Shown here: positions 35,994 through 48,200 of the stretch, one piece after another | Layout: every line of letters begins with the position of its first letter | Numbering within the stretch: the first letter of the stretch is position 1 | DNA from: Antitrichia curtipendula | Taxonomy: Eukaryota > Streptophyta > Bryopsida > Hypnales > Leucodontaceae | DNA length: 64,000 nt | Assembly (NCBI GenBank): GCA_951230915.1 | Contig: OX579639.1 | Location: 5,766,001 to 5,830,000, forward strand | Direction of reading: 5' to 3' | Translations under genes and position numbers: made by a program | The notes under the pieces: generated by a model | Told to the model about the DNA's origin: nothing | What the model saw: the letters and a program-made list of their open reading frames with translations, nothing else | Databases searched by the model: none

Positions 35994-36129
35994 CACTTCT
36001 ACCAGTGTAGCAAAACCTTGGAAATGGACCAAAAGTTTCAGAACTCATCACGAGGTTGAGAACCCGGTTGAGAATGTGAAGAGTTTTCACAAGTGGCTTG
36101 TCATCGCGAAGTATCATTTCAAAGGCTAC
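35994..36129 (-). CDS. Probable isolated internal exon of unknown protein
   Basis: On the minus strand a CAG acceptor (TTTGCAG ending at 36130) opens 45 codons without a stop, and a donor GTATGT follows at 35993. The product, which includes FEMILRDDKPLVKTLHILNR and ETFGPFPRFCYTGRS, has balanced protein-like composition with hydrophobic periodicity. I do not recognise the family. I could not find companion exons on either side, so this may be one exon of a gene I cannot assemble, or a gene fragment captured by a transposon. Confidence 0.35.
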
Positions 36130-37990
36130 CTGCAAATCAGAAGAGCCAGGATGATTGTGTGACTTTTTGTTGATTGTTTTTCTTGTTTTTTTACACACAA
36201 ATTTTCTGTGAATTAATTCAATTGCAAAGAAAAAAGGGGTTATTTACAGAAATGAATCCACAACCACAGCTAGCAGCAATTGACTGCGCTGGGGTGATTG
36301 TTGCCCTTCATCTTGGATTTGAAGAGTGTATTAGAAAAGTCGTGCTGGTCGGTGTGACTGCGGGCGGGATGACTGCCGTGCTTGAATTTGGAAACAAACT
36401 CAAGATCAATGATCGAAGTCAAACTTGGCTGGATAGCGAGGAGGAGCAATACGGCCACGGAGGATTGACCCCTGTTAGTATCGCCCCCATCAAAGGGTAA
36501 ATGTAAAAATTGCCCCCTATTTTGTGCCGCTTAAATTTTGTATTAAGAGGAATTGGTCCTCACTTCATGGTGCAAAAGGAAAGAAAATGCATTGGTGGGT
36601 TGACAATTGGACACTGGTGAAAACGAAGCCTTGGTGAGTCACACATCCTAGCTCTTGTGACGTAGCAAAGTTTATTATCCAAATTGGATGTATGATACAC
36701 TATTGAACAACAATATCAATTTCTTTTCTAATGGTATTCTATGAGCCTAATTTGGAATTAGAATATGATTTTTAGTTATTGGATACAACATTTTGCAAAA
36801 TAAGAGCAACCTTCTACTGCAAGTCAACAATCAATCACCAACCTCAATCATTGAAGTTCTCATAGAACAAAAACTACTTGATGCTCACGAAGTTTACCAT
36901 TTTTACACACTAAATAGTTAAACTTCCATGTAAAAATTCCACTTATGTTTTGTCTCCTAGCTAGTGAGGTTAACCAACTTGGCCAATGCATGAAAGTGTG
37001 ACCTAAATCACTTTGAATTAGACAAAAAAGAAAGTTCAAATACATTCTATTCATCATCTTGAAAATTGATGTTGGAGCGCTTGATATGTGTAAATTCAAT
37101 GAACAGCATGATCCATTTTCAGTTATTTTACTTTAGAGCCAGCGCCTCCTCTAATATCGGAAAATCATTTGATTTGGCCTGGACTTGTGTTCGTGACGTG
37201 GCATAGTCATCAACACAAAACGGGATGAAAATCATCCAATCTCCATTCCGGAACTGAAAGCGGCCTCGTCAGGGTGAACCGAGAGCGCAAAGGGGGCCAT
37301 GGCCAGCCAGCCAGCCGCGGGCACCGACCGAACCAGATGGCCTCAACAACGAGCAGGAGAACAGTAGAATGCGCATCCACTCGAGCACTGTCACTTCATC
37401 CATCGCTGCAATTCCATGCCACGCCTCTCACGCATGGGCAGCCCCCCATCCACGCTCACCGCTGTCGTTTACACGCAGGAATCGATACAATTGGGAATTG
37501 GGAATGCAATTCTCGCTGCGCCGCTCTTCTTGTCAACCCGACCTTCAGCAGCTACCGATGGCTTCCGAGTGTGACGTTCCCGGCGAGATTCTCTAACACC
37601 GGGGACCGTCTGTCCTTGTTCCGAAATTTAGAGGAGAGCGTCACTCGGGTACGTGACTGTTGGGTGGCTACTGTTCATCTGATGAAGCATTCGCTAGCTA
37701 GTCACTGCTTTGGGGTATTGCGACCGACTTGTGTGGGTATGGTGAATCTGTTGCGTCTAGAATTGAATGATTATTAGTCAATGGTTATTAGCGTTTGTGG
37801 GAAAGGTTGTGGGATGGGAGTAGTCACGACTGGGCGTGCGACTTGTGGTGGTATTGAGGCTGGTTTGATTAGGTTTACAGTGGGTTATTTGCGTTGTGTG
37901 AATCCTGAATAATTTGGGTTGCGGTTGCAGTAGTGAACGCATTGGGGCGTCCGGGAGATCGATCGATCGATGTATGCGTGAATTGCAGGG
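36130..37990. other. Spacer and 5' region of CBL gene
   Basis: A plus-strand frame at 36250-36500 looks protein-like in places (VALHLGFEECIRKVVLVGV) but has no start context, splice support or recognisable domain. From about 37150 the sequence becomes GC-richer, consistent with promoter and 5' UTR of the CBL gene. An acceptor-like TTGCAG immediately before the ATG at 37991 suggests a 5' UTR intron. Confidence 0.4.
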
Positions 37991-40900
37991 ATGGGCTGTT
38001 TCCAGTCTAAACGGGGTGCTCGAGTGCCGCCGGGTTACGAGGATCCTCGCGTTCTGGCTGGGGATACGTCTTGTGAGTCTCTGCTGCAGATTTTCCTTCT
38101 TGTCAGATTCTAGTTACATTGGTTTCTCCTCTTAGTGTGTGACCCTAAATACTTTACCAAAGTCACACCATTTTAAAGTATTGCAGGCTGAAATATTGCT
38201 GTAGTGTATTGATGATTTTCACCAATTCTTTTGGAGTGACTCTAATTTTGCGCCCACTAACAATGGGATAAATCAGTGTACTCTGGTAATGTCGTTTACA
38301 GTTTTAGCCCGTTCTTTTCGGGGATTACTTAGTCCAGCTTTAGAAACACCGAGAAAATACTGGAAATCAGTGCATAAAGAGGGTTCTTGACTGTGTTTCC
38401 ACTTGTGTTGTGGTCCAGTCAGTGTGAGTGAAGTGGAGGCTTTGTACGAGCTGTTCAAGAGAATAAGCAGCTCCGTCATCAACGACGGCCTCATTCACAA
38501 GGTGCTTTCCTGAGCTCCTTCTGTCCCTTGGACCACCCACTTGCTCCTTCCATCTTTTGCTGACCAGGTCTTGCTCCCTCTTTCCAGAAATAAATTGGAC
38601 CTCATGATTTTTAAGGTTCTTTTGAGTAGGTCATATGGAGGCTTTCTTGCGTCCAATTTTATTTAGGGTGTAATGAACATATTCAATGTTCTTCGTTGAT
38701 TCAGGTGATATGAAATTTGGATCCTTCTGGATTTATGCTTTCACAATATGATCAACGAAATTGGTACCAAATATTTTCAACAACAGTGCGAACACTTATT
38801 TCTGGATGGAGGTAGTAGTTGAATTCCAAGTAGCTACTCTGATTGAAAAGGGAATTAACCCGGTTGTTCACAAAATGCATTCAATCTCGAGCAACGAAGA
38901 TATGGTATTTAAAAATAATATGGATCATTGAGTCTAGTCATTAGGAATTCATGGAAGTGCGGACGCAACTGAGTTCTGAGCAGAAACAGATGGCTGTGTC
39001 TGGCTAGGGTTTAACTGACTCCCTTGAGGCTATTCCAATTAAATTTGCAAGTTTCCGACAGCCCGAAATGAGATTTATGAGCGGGTTTTCCCTTCTAACT
39101 AGGTCATCTATAGATTTAAGAGTTGTACTAAACTTTATCATTTTAAGTGAAATTTGCTAATTTAGTGGAAGCTCCCTTCTTTTCTTAATTGACGTTCATC
39201 ACTTGAACAGGAGGAATTCCAGCTCGCGCTTTTCAAAAATAGCAAGAGGAAGAATCTTTTCGCTGATAGGGTTCGTAACCATTGAGCCCTTAGTTTTCTT
39301 GTGTCTTTGTTGTGTAGCCCTTCACAATATTTTTGTTACAAATCTGTCGGAAGAATTCTTCGCCTCTCCTTTCTGTGGATGATTCTCTGGATTTCCAGAT
39401 TTTTGATTTGTTCGATGTGAAGCAAAATGGGGTAATTGAATTTGGAGAATTCGTGCGCTCTCTCAGCGTCTTCCATCCTGCAGCGCCCTTCGATGACAAA
39501 ATTGCTTGTACGTCTCTATATTGAACTTTAGAACTCTTTATTTGTTAAAATGGTGGAAATTTCACAAAATTGGCGGTGTTGTATAGACTGAGTTTTTAAG
39601 GAACCGTAGCAGTTATAAGTGAAGGCTAGAGCTCAAGTTGAGTTGCCCGATTGAAAACTGGAATGAAGCTGAATCTCATGTCTATAGTGGTCCTAAATTG
39701 AATTCTCAAGGAGTTTTTTCGGCTGCCACAAAATCCATGTTTAGGAGCATGCGAAAGGCCTAGTTTTCAAAGTGTTTGAAAGTACTAGTTTTCAGAGTTT
39801 TCAGTCGAACCTCACATCTATACCTGGTCTAGACTTGAGAGCTCAAGGTTTTAGTTGGCCTCCTCTAGACCCACGTACAGAAGCACATGAACGTCCTAGT
39901 TTCAGAGTTTTGAGCACTTGAATGTCACATTTTTGGTGCTCTGAAATACACCAATTTGATGATATTCACGACCATATCATTACTTTCACTGTTTAAATGC
40001 TCTTTTAACTCCTAGGAGGGGTAGGAAGGGAAATGTGGATTTAGTGCTTTTAATGCAAAATAAACTATGCCTTGGGGAGAAGACATAAGGTATTCATTTT
40101 CTTTTTAAATTTCCTACTCCTACATGAACTGATTAGAACCTTGCACCAAACTCATGATGCACCAAGTGTCCACGCCAGTGTCATCTCAGAAGAATAGATA
40201 AAATTTTCTTTTTCAACAGTTAGATAATACTTTATCCATTTTGTGTAGCTCCCGCTGCAAGATCTTGAGGACATTCATAATGCACCCAGTGTATGCCGAT
40301 TCTCTTCAGCATTGTGAGAGAGAAAAGGTCTAACAAGTCTCTGGTACTCCTTGCATAATGGCGCAGTTGCATTTCAGCTCTACGATTTGCGGAAGACGGG
40401 CTACATTGAACGTTCTGAGGTAACCCCTCTCATGTACACAGTGAAGTTGTTCTTAACCTCATTTTAAATGAAAAGAATTTTCAGTCTCTCAATGCTTGTA
40501 TTCATTTGCAGTCCGCATTACAGAATATAATAGGAAATCTAGCTTAGAATTTGATGCCTTTTTTATTTGTTTTTGAAGTTTTTTCATATTGTTCAGTACT
40601 AGGCCGTACATCAATTTGATAGATGCTCGACTGGGAATTTATTTGAACATGGTGATCAACACGTTGAAAAAGAGTTCGAGTGCCAGCTAGGATGTGTCGA
40701 TTTAGTTCAAACATTTGACTAATGAAGGGACTTTGGATGACAGGTGAGGGAAATGGTGGTAGCGCTGCTGTCGGAGTCGGACATGAAGTTATCTGACGAT
40801 GTGATAGAGAGCATCTTAGACAAGGTAATAAACTGCCAGTGCATTCAGAAAATCATCATTTTTGCAACAGATGTGAGTCTAACATTCTTCAGCACGCCTG

Positions 40901-41836
40901 GAATTATTCATGAAAATGAATTTAGGTTCCATTTGGAAATAGTCTTAAGCTTATGACTCTCCTTGCCAAATTGCATTCTCAATTGTTTCTAAAGAATGTT
41001 TCTAGCTCCATGTGCGAAGTCTCCATCGTGATTGAAACATTTTTTCATTTCATTTCTGGCAATTTCCACAGTAGGAGGTTCACTTTCCCAGTTGCTCTAG
41101 AATGTTATGTGAAAAGCTTGAATCTCTTACTGAAATTCAACATTCCTTTGGTACCCGTGTGTTTTTGTTGGCAGACTTTTGCAGAGGCTCAACCTAAGCT
41201 AGAAGGGAGAATTGATCAGGATGAGTGGAAAAGCCTTGTGCAGCGACATCCTTCTCTAATGAAAAATATGACTTTGCCCTACCTGATGTAAGTGAACCAT
41301 AACTTGTTGAGTTTTTAAGACTACCGTGACTCTATGCCATTGCCATCACAAGTTGGAACTCATAACCTTCTCTCCTTTCAATTTGCATCTTACGCCCTTA
41401 GATCGAAATAAAGATCGAAAGTTGTAATTAAAAAGTGAACAAACAGTTATGTATTAGATAACCTACTCGCCGCTACTGCTGCTCGTTGGTTATCAATTAC
41501 ATAACCTCAATGTAGTCCTTTTCTGTAGAGGTGGCAAACACACATTGCATACAAAGCTCTAGTTTATGTTGCATCTCATAAATGTGTCTTCCTGTTGCGA
41601 AATCCATCTTAAGACTCTGGACATGCATTCAGTGTTTTCGGCACTCCGATTATGCACCGACACGAGGTTGACACTCAGTTCTTCTATGTGACAAAATGAT
41701 CATTTTCATTCAACCGGTATTGGCCTGTTTCAAAGTGACTCTGTCTGTCTGTTTGTTTGTTTGCAGGGACATCACCACCACTTTTCCAAGTTTTATTTTC
41801 CATTCCGAAGTGGAAGATGCCCAGGACGCGGCCTGA
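37991..41836 (+). CDS. CBL: Calcineurin B-like calcium sensor (CBL1/9 type)
   Basis: Eight exons: 37991-38072, 38419-38501, 39211-39270, 39399-39507, 40367-40419, 40744-40824, 41175-41287 and 41767-41836. They join to 651 nt (216 residues; CBLs are about 210-220). The N-terminus MGCFQSK carries the Gly2 myristoylation and Cys3 palmitoylation sites that send CBL1/CBL9 to the plasma membrane. Four EF-hands follow: the CBL-specific 14-residue first loop ([14 protein letters not shown]), EF2 ([12 protein letters not shown]), EF3 ([12 protein letters not shown]) and EF4 ([12 protein letters not shown]). The C-terminal [12 protein letters not shown] is the FPSF motif phosphorylated by CIPK kinases. 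CBLs bind Ca2+ and recruit CIPKs to act on transporters. Here EF3 has Arg at ligand position 3, and EF4 has Gln and Lys at positions 1 and 3, so both are probably weak Ca2+ sites. The 60-nt third exon fits what I recall of plant CBL gene structure. Confidence 0.93.
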
Positions 41837-42111
41837 TGTTGGTCTGCCATGGTGGAGAGTTTCAACACTATGGACTCTTTCAGAGTGCTTTGAGTTTTCT
41901 GGTTTAGAAGTCAACGTAGCGTTTTGACAGGTCTGATTATTTAGAGCGGAGTTGTTTAATTTTGTAGTTTCTAGGGGAAGCACCCCATCATTTGAAAGGG
42001 GCTCTGTGGATAATACTTGGGTTGAATGTGAAGTGTACCATTAGTGTGTTATATTTTTAAGTGGGAAAGGTTTAGAGCTGTACAGTCTGGTACAGCCAAT
42101 CACAGGTATTA

Positions 42112-42195
42112 TTAACCGGCCCTAAAGGACCAAGTGTCCGTTCAACGTACTCAAATTAGACTACACGGTCATGGGCTCCGTCCTTTAGGGGTTAA
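42112..42195. mobile_element. Short TTAA-family element
   Basis: An 84-bp element. The left end TTAACCGGCCCTAAAGGACC and the right end GTCCTTTAGGGGTTAA are inverted. Both ends finish in TTAA, as in the larger family members. It lies about 275 bases after the CBL stop codon, so it may fall within the 3' UTR. Confidence 0.6.
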
Positions 42196-43339
42196 AACAC
42201 TTTGGGAAGGTGTGTAACAATATTTAGCTCCAATGAAGCATTCTATTGGACGAGGTATGAACAAGCATATTGAAGATCACTTTATTGGCATGATGATCAA
42301 AGCAATGGCCATTGCAATTGAATGCAATACATTCAATTTTAACCCTTGAAGAAAGTGACCTTGCATGATCAAGGTAGTCACCAAAATGCTCCAATTATTG
42401 GACCAATAGGTGCATTCTCTGTTTCTATAGTGAACAATGATGTCATCCATTGATCAGTTTTCAGCCTCAATGTCTTTCAAGGGTTAATGAAATTTGGAAT
42501 TAAAAAGTATGTCTCATTACTATCTGCAATGTTGGAACAATTATTCATCCTTGTCAGTATCCATTAAAAATGAGAGACAAGGTGATGACTCATGTCCTAA
42601 CCAATGTCTCATACAATATATGATACATATATGGATATGGATATGAATATGGAGACATGCATATGTGGTTACGGATATGGATACATAAATGATTGTTCTT
42701 GATGCTAACTGTATTGCTAGATTGTTTTTGTTCTCTTACAATGGTGTTAACAATATTCATCAAGGAGTTTTACTCTTCGACATTAGCATTAGAGGAATCT
42801 AAGAGATTTTGGTCCCTGTATTTTCAATTGTAGTTCATTTGTTATTTTAATCCTTCAATGGTCAATCAACAGACAAAACATGCTTTACAAATTTTTGAAC
42901 TATAGTTGCAGTAGAAGGTGATCCAAAATTTAAAAAAATTTAAATTGTCAAAATTTTCCCTTTAAGTTGCATGATGTATTTGTTGGAATGAGAAACAAGA
43001 TTGGAATTGCCTTGAGTGTGTCACACTAATTCCAAGACATGATGAATGACTACAATAATGTTTTAATTGTATTTTGTCTAAGCTTTGAATTCAATGCAAG
43101 TATCCATGTACTTGTAATTATATTAAAAAAAAAATTGTCATGTGCAGTAGCTCCTTCAACACTATCTCCCTACCCTTTCTTTCATTGTCTATCTTTTCTA
43201 TAATCTGCAACTTCATCTTCTCTACCTTCAAAATTTCTTTGAAAAAATTGGTAATGATTGAAACAATCTATTCATCTCCTACATCCAGTTCCCTTTTTTT
43301 CTTTCTTACACTTATGTTCACTTGTCTTTTACATCCTAG
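42196..43339. other. Spacer downstream of CBL
   Basis: AT-rich sequence with a short ATATGGATATG-rich run at 42625-42690. No gene, RNA or element ends were seen. Confidence 0.4.
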
Positions 43340-43960
43340 TTCATTAACCGTCTTTGTGCGTGGTAACTATGGAAAAAAACACCCTATAAAGGGGACAAGA
43401 AGAAGAGTACTATACAAGGTGCCTTCATCATCATCACTCATAATGTGAACTTCAACATATTGCAAACAAACTCCCTAATTTGCACCATAAGGCACACCGT
43501 TGATTCTAATTGTACCACCCAAAATATTATTAAAAATCTCATATCACTACTAGAAAATTCAATTTTTCTGTTGATTTGGTCGCATTGATCCGGTCAAAAT
43601 TTGACAAAAATTTGTTGAAATTAACAGATTTCTGTCAAATTTTGACCGGATCAACGCGACCAAAACAGCAGAAAAATTGAATTTTCTAGTAGTGTATCAT
43701 GGTGTCCAAATAGAAGGTGGGTTCCAATTTCTTTTTGCTTTGCCTTTCCTCTTGGTATGTTGCCTTCATCTTGCCCCACTTGTCATACATCTACTACCAA
43801 GTTCTCTGAGGATCGTTAAGGAATTGTGCCTTAAGTTGCTTCACAAAAAACTCCCAATTTGCTTGCTTGAAGAGCTTGCAGATGTACTCTCAATACTTTT
43901 CCTTACATATGTTCACAAGAAATCTCAAAGTCCCCTCCTTCCATTCTCTCTTCACATTTG
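43340..43960 (-). pseudogene. Decayed Myb/SANT-like (transposon-type) coding sequence
   Basis: Minus-strand translation with frameshifts gives EFFVKQLKAQFLNDPQRTW, then YDKWGKMKATYQEE, then LGTHLLFGHHDT. After removal of the hairpin element at 43546-43694 it continues EIFNNILGGTIRINGVPYG and DDDEGT. This order (helix with W, DKWxKMK, Tyr-Gln-Glu, then a GGTxxxNGxP motif) resembles the trihelix or Myb/SANT-like proteins common in plants, including those encoded by Harbinger-type elements. Stops at several positions show it is not functional. The limits are approximate. Confidence 0.5.
43546..43694. mobile_element. CACTA-type hairpin MITE
   Basis: A 149-bp near-perfect palindrome beginning CACTACTAGAAAATTCAATT and ending with its complement, with TAT duplicated on both sides (43543-43545 and 43695-43697). 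The CACTA terminus and 3-bp duplication identify an En/Spm-type non-autonomous element. It interrupts the decayed Myb/SANT-like sequence. Confidence 0.9.
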
Positions 43961-43971
43961 AAGCACCATGA

Positions 43972-44113
43972 CTAAGGTAGTTTGCTCTTAAAGCGACCAC
44001 TTACGCCTACTTAACTCATCATTGACAATAATAGATATTTTAAGCAATATGTCACTCATTTCTAGACAGGGGTCGCATTTAGAACATAGTCACTTTTAGA
44101 ACAGACTACTTTA
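43972..44113. mobile_element. MITE family B, copy 2
   Basis: 142 bp. The left end CTAAGGTAGTTTGCTCTTAA and internal AATAGATATTTTAAGCAATA match copy 1 at 9823. The right end is diverged (ACTTTTAGAACAGACTACTTTA). Non-coding. Confidence 0.7.
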
Positions 44114-44161
44114 CTTCTCTATTGAGTCCCTTAAGAACTATCACCCCCTCATCATGAAGCA

Positions 44162-44814
44162 TTAACCCCTAAATGCCCTAGGCACCAAAATGTGGTGTCA
44201 AAGAAACTTTGAAGTTAAATAAAACCTTAGCAAATTACTATTTTTAATAGTTTATATTTTTGAAAGATTCTTTTTGAAGTCTAGTTTTAGGGTCAAAAAT
44301 CTGATTTTCAAAATGAATGATTATGATTTTTCTATTTAAGATGTTGTACAAGGTTGTCCATTGCAATCTTGACTTTTTATAGTGTTGAGGGCTCCTAGAA
44401 ATGAGTCTCAAATACACTAGATCTTGGAGAAAAAATCGCATTAGAAATTCATTTAAAGAAATTGTAGAGTAGATTTTGAGAAGCCATAAATTGATCGGGG
44501 TTATGCATGTTAGGCCCTTTATCCTCATTATTTTTTTGGTGACCAAATTTTTAGATTTGATATGTGAAAAGAGGATTGAAAGACTCCAAGTCTTTTTTAG
44601 TTTTAATACCGTCTTATCAAATGTTATAATCTTTCAATCCATAAGTGATAATGCTATGTTTTCTTTTCCTATGTGGTCTTTAGCATGTCAGGATTGAATT
44701 TGTATGGTTACAATTCAAAAAAAATTGATAGAACTTATCAAAATGTTGGCTTTTTGTTCAATTTAGAGCAAAGTCCAAGAAGCTCAAACCAGGCCTTGGG
44801 CATTTAGGGGTTAA
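44162..44814. mobile_element. TTAA-family element, 653 bp (piggyBac-like ends)
   Basis: Left end TTAACCCCTAAATGCCCTAG and right end GGGCATTTAGGGGTTAA give an 18-bp TIR whose outer four bases are TTAA, the piggyBac target. The interior is AT-rich and has no intact frame. Caution: an 11-base direct repeat CATCATGAAGC lies at 44150-44160 and 44822-44832, which would instead suggest a Mutator-like duplication for this copy, although the right one is not adjacent to the terminus. Confidence 0.6.
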
Positions 44815-45275
44815 ACTAAAGCATCATGAAGCTACTACCTCTTTGAAGCTCCATACTGTTGCCAAAAAATGCAAACCCTATCTCACTTGAACGGAAACAA
44901 GCTCTCTGCCGTTTCTTCTCTGGCGCAGGAGAGATTTCAAGCCTCTTCGGCCAAGGAGAGAGAAGACGGGGGTGGCCTTTCCGTTTAACGCTTCGGGAAA
45001 ACTCAGGCTGCCCTGAACCCTTAGGGGGACAGGACGACAGGTTGAGCAAACCCGTAGCTCTCGGCCCTGATATCCGACGTCGCACGGAGCAGGTTAGCCT
45101 CATGTGCGCGCGCCTACCGCTGCCTTCCTTTTCTTCGCTCGCCATTTGCTTCAGTTTCATCAAGAATCCCCCTTCCACACGTCGCGAATTCCTCTTTCAC
45201 CGTCGAAATCGGCAGCTTTGGTTTTAGTCGGATGAGTATGTAGAGTGGGAGACTGGTCGAAGTTAGAATTTGGCG
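44815..45275. promoter_or_regulatory. 5' region of sigma factor gene
   Basis: Base composition changes sharply from AT-rich to about half GC at 44870. A plus-strand open frame at 44859-45227 is not in a frame that continues into the gene and shows no domain; I read it as promoter plus 5' UTR. No individual control element can be assigned. Confidence 0.4.
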
Positions 45276-48200
45276 ATGGCGGCCGTGTTGTCCGCCTGCG
45301 CTCTGTTGCCCTGGGAGGGCCGAGCAGGTGTCGAGGCGCTAGCGCAAGATGGGAATGCTTCGTGCAGTAATGGCGGCGTGGAGTGTGAAATGCGGGCGAC
45401 GAAGGGTAACGGATGGAGGATGGCGTCTCTGCGGTGCGTTTCGTCACGTTTCTTGTGTGTGGAATTCGCGGTTTTGGAGAGGTTTTGGAGGTCATGTTTT
45501 CTGTTTTGGGGAAGGGGTTATTTGGGAGGGTTTTGGATAAGGGTTTTACCATTTGAGAATTGCTTGTTTTAAGCTAACCACAACTAATTGCGACACTTGT
45601 AGCGTAGTTGGTGTAATTTGAATGGCCAGAGCTTTAGTATTCTTGTGAAAAAATCAAAGAGGACTCCAATTCACCCAAGAGTGCATTGCTTGGATATCGA
45701 ATGCAAAAGTTACAGGGGTTCAAAGTTTTAGATGTCTAAAACCCACGTGAGTTCTGATGTTCAGGTGGACATTCTCAAAGCCATATGTACTCATTGTGCA
45801 GGATTTTTTAGTGTTTTCAATGTCTATGTGTTAGAGAAAATTTTGTTATCTGCTTGATGGTTCCGGTTCGGTGGAAGGGCTTATGGAGATTGGATTCCTG
45901 TGTACTGATTGTGCAAGATTTTCTAGTGTTATCGATGTGGTTGTGGGAGTGAAGATTTCATTTTCTGCTTGATGGTTCCGGTTTGGCGGAAGGGCTTATG
46001 AAGATTGAATTCTCTCTGTGCAGGATGAAGCTGCGATTGTCAGCTTGCCCTACCACGAGGTCGGTGCACAAACAATCTCGGAATGTCGATGTAGTTTTGG
46101 TCACGGAGAGCTGGCTGGGCAGCGAGGAAAGCGTTTCGAATGCGGAGGAAGTGATTGTGAAGGAGAACATGGATTTTCCTTCGGAATTCGACTTGCTGCG
46201 CCTGGAGAGGGCCAGGTTGAGCGATATGGAGCACTTCTTTCGAGCCGTTTACGATGCAGAGTCTGCGTTACTGGAAGCCGAGCAGGGTTATGTTGAGCAG
46301 CTAGAATCGCTCCTGGGAGTTGTATCCTCTCTCGTAAGGGAGGCTGAGGGTACCACTTCTACTACTGAAGTGGAGGAGGATGCAGGTACTAATTTTGAAC
46401 GAAAGCAATATCCAAGGCTTGGCTTGTGAGGAATGCTGAATGGTCATTTGTTTTAATGAGCCTTGTCCATCATTCGCTAAACCCCAACTAGGGTAGGCAT
46501 GCCCTTGACCACACACATCCCCTTCTCTGCCCACTAACAACACGTCAACTGCACCTCAACTGCTGTATTTGGTTGCTAGGAATTTTTGTAGTAAAGTTGG
46601 TTCCCTTCCTGTGCACTCCACACAAATAATCATCGAATGTAGAATTGCAAGAAGCTTTTTATGTGATCAACTTTTACCCTCGAAGCAAGTGAGAACAAGG
46701 CCGGTGGGAACAACTATGTGCAGTGGACGGGTGGTGCATGGGCGGTGAAGGGGAAGTCCTTATTTTCAATGAAATATTAAATGTTTGTTGCTAAATGGTT
46801 TCAAATTAGTTAGCCGGTTGGATTTTTCTGAATCATTTGGAATCTGGGGTGTGCGGTCAAGGGCATATCTGGTATAGCTGATGCTGAGACGGTCTGCCAT
46901 GTTCGAGTGCTCAATTTTGGCATGGAATGTAACATGATGAAAATGGGGGTTTAGTCATTACACTAAATAAATGCATAGAGAAGCGGAAGCTGATTAAAAC
47001 ATGTCAGGCTTGTAGGTTCCATGAACGCGGGGATTTCAGACGACGGATTGCCTCGTGTCGACATTACGGTCAGATCAAAGCGCAAAGGAGAGAGGGTGAG
47101 GAGGCGGGAGCGAGCCTTGGGAAAGGCGGAGAAAGTCGCCACTGCCCTTGCTGCTGCACCTGCTGCGCCGAAGCCGAAGAAGCTCCAGACTTCGCAGGAT
47201 CCTTCGGACCATGTCCGTGCTTATCTGCGAGACATCGGGAAAACCAAGCTGCTAACAGCACTAGAAGAAGTTGCTTTATCTCGAAAGATTCAGGTGAGAA
47301 CTACTCTCTTTCCATTTTTTGGATAATATTTGACTAGAGTGTTGCATGTCCTACAAAGTTTGGCGATATTAACTTATCGACGACCGAGATTTCGGTGTTT
47401 GTACATGACCAGTGAAGAACAGTGCATGTGTTGGTCATAAATTAAGAGAGATTGAACAATAGATAGTGCCCATATGACCCCCGCAAAAGGCCGATTGGGC
47501 CTCTTGTTCTTTTAGGGGTTAATCTACATGATGAGATGCTTGGAGAGGTTGAGGCATTATGTAGTGTGCTGAGGCAACTTGGACCTAGAAATGGGATGAC
47601 CTTAGACTGACCTCCTTCAATTCTGTCACGCAGGATCTTCTGAAACTGGAGAGTGTGAAAGCTGATCTTAAGCGAGAGGTAGGAAGGGAACCCACTATTA
47701 GTGAGTGGTGTCGAGCGGTGGGAATGGAGCAGAATGCTTTTGAATTGCGAGTTGAAGAGGGTCGATTTTCGAAGGAGAAGATGGTGAAGTCAAATTTGCG
47801 GTTGGTTGTCTCCATAGCCAAAGACTACCAGGGTCGAGGCATGACTTTTCAAGACTTAATTCAGGTCTGATACCAAATATCTGAATATATATACATATGT
47901 TCGTCTCAACCCTGAATTCTTCTACTTTTGGTCGACTTTCCAGTATAATGTTAAGCATGTATTGTTTGAAACATGTTTTATTCCATTACATCAATCGAAA
48001 CCTGCAAATGAATTCCTTGACATGAATGGATGTTTATCCTGAATTGGCGTTTATATGCTTTGCTTCTTTGGATCAGGAAGGAAGCCTGGGCTTGATAAGG
48101 GGAGCTGAGAAATTCGATCCTGACAAGGGTTTTAAGTTTAGTACTTATGCATATTGGTGGATTAGGCAGGCCATCACACGATCCATTGCGGATCAATCCA

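Noticed and set aside
44150..44832. 11-base direct repeat CATCATGAAGC as proof of a Mutator insertion
   Set aside because: The right copy is seven bases beyond the inverted terminus and other family members lack any such repeat; kept only as a caution.
44859..45227. Plus-strand 122-codon frame just upstream of the sigma gene
   Set aside because: It does not connect in phase to the sigma factor exons and lies where the 5' UTR is expected; the antisense frame is equally long.
47021..47293. ATG at 47021 as the start of the sigma factor
   Set aside because: Exons 1 and 2 join in phase to this exon through good splice sites and provide the plastid-targeting N-terminus, so the ATG is internal.
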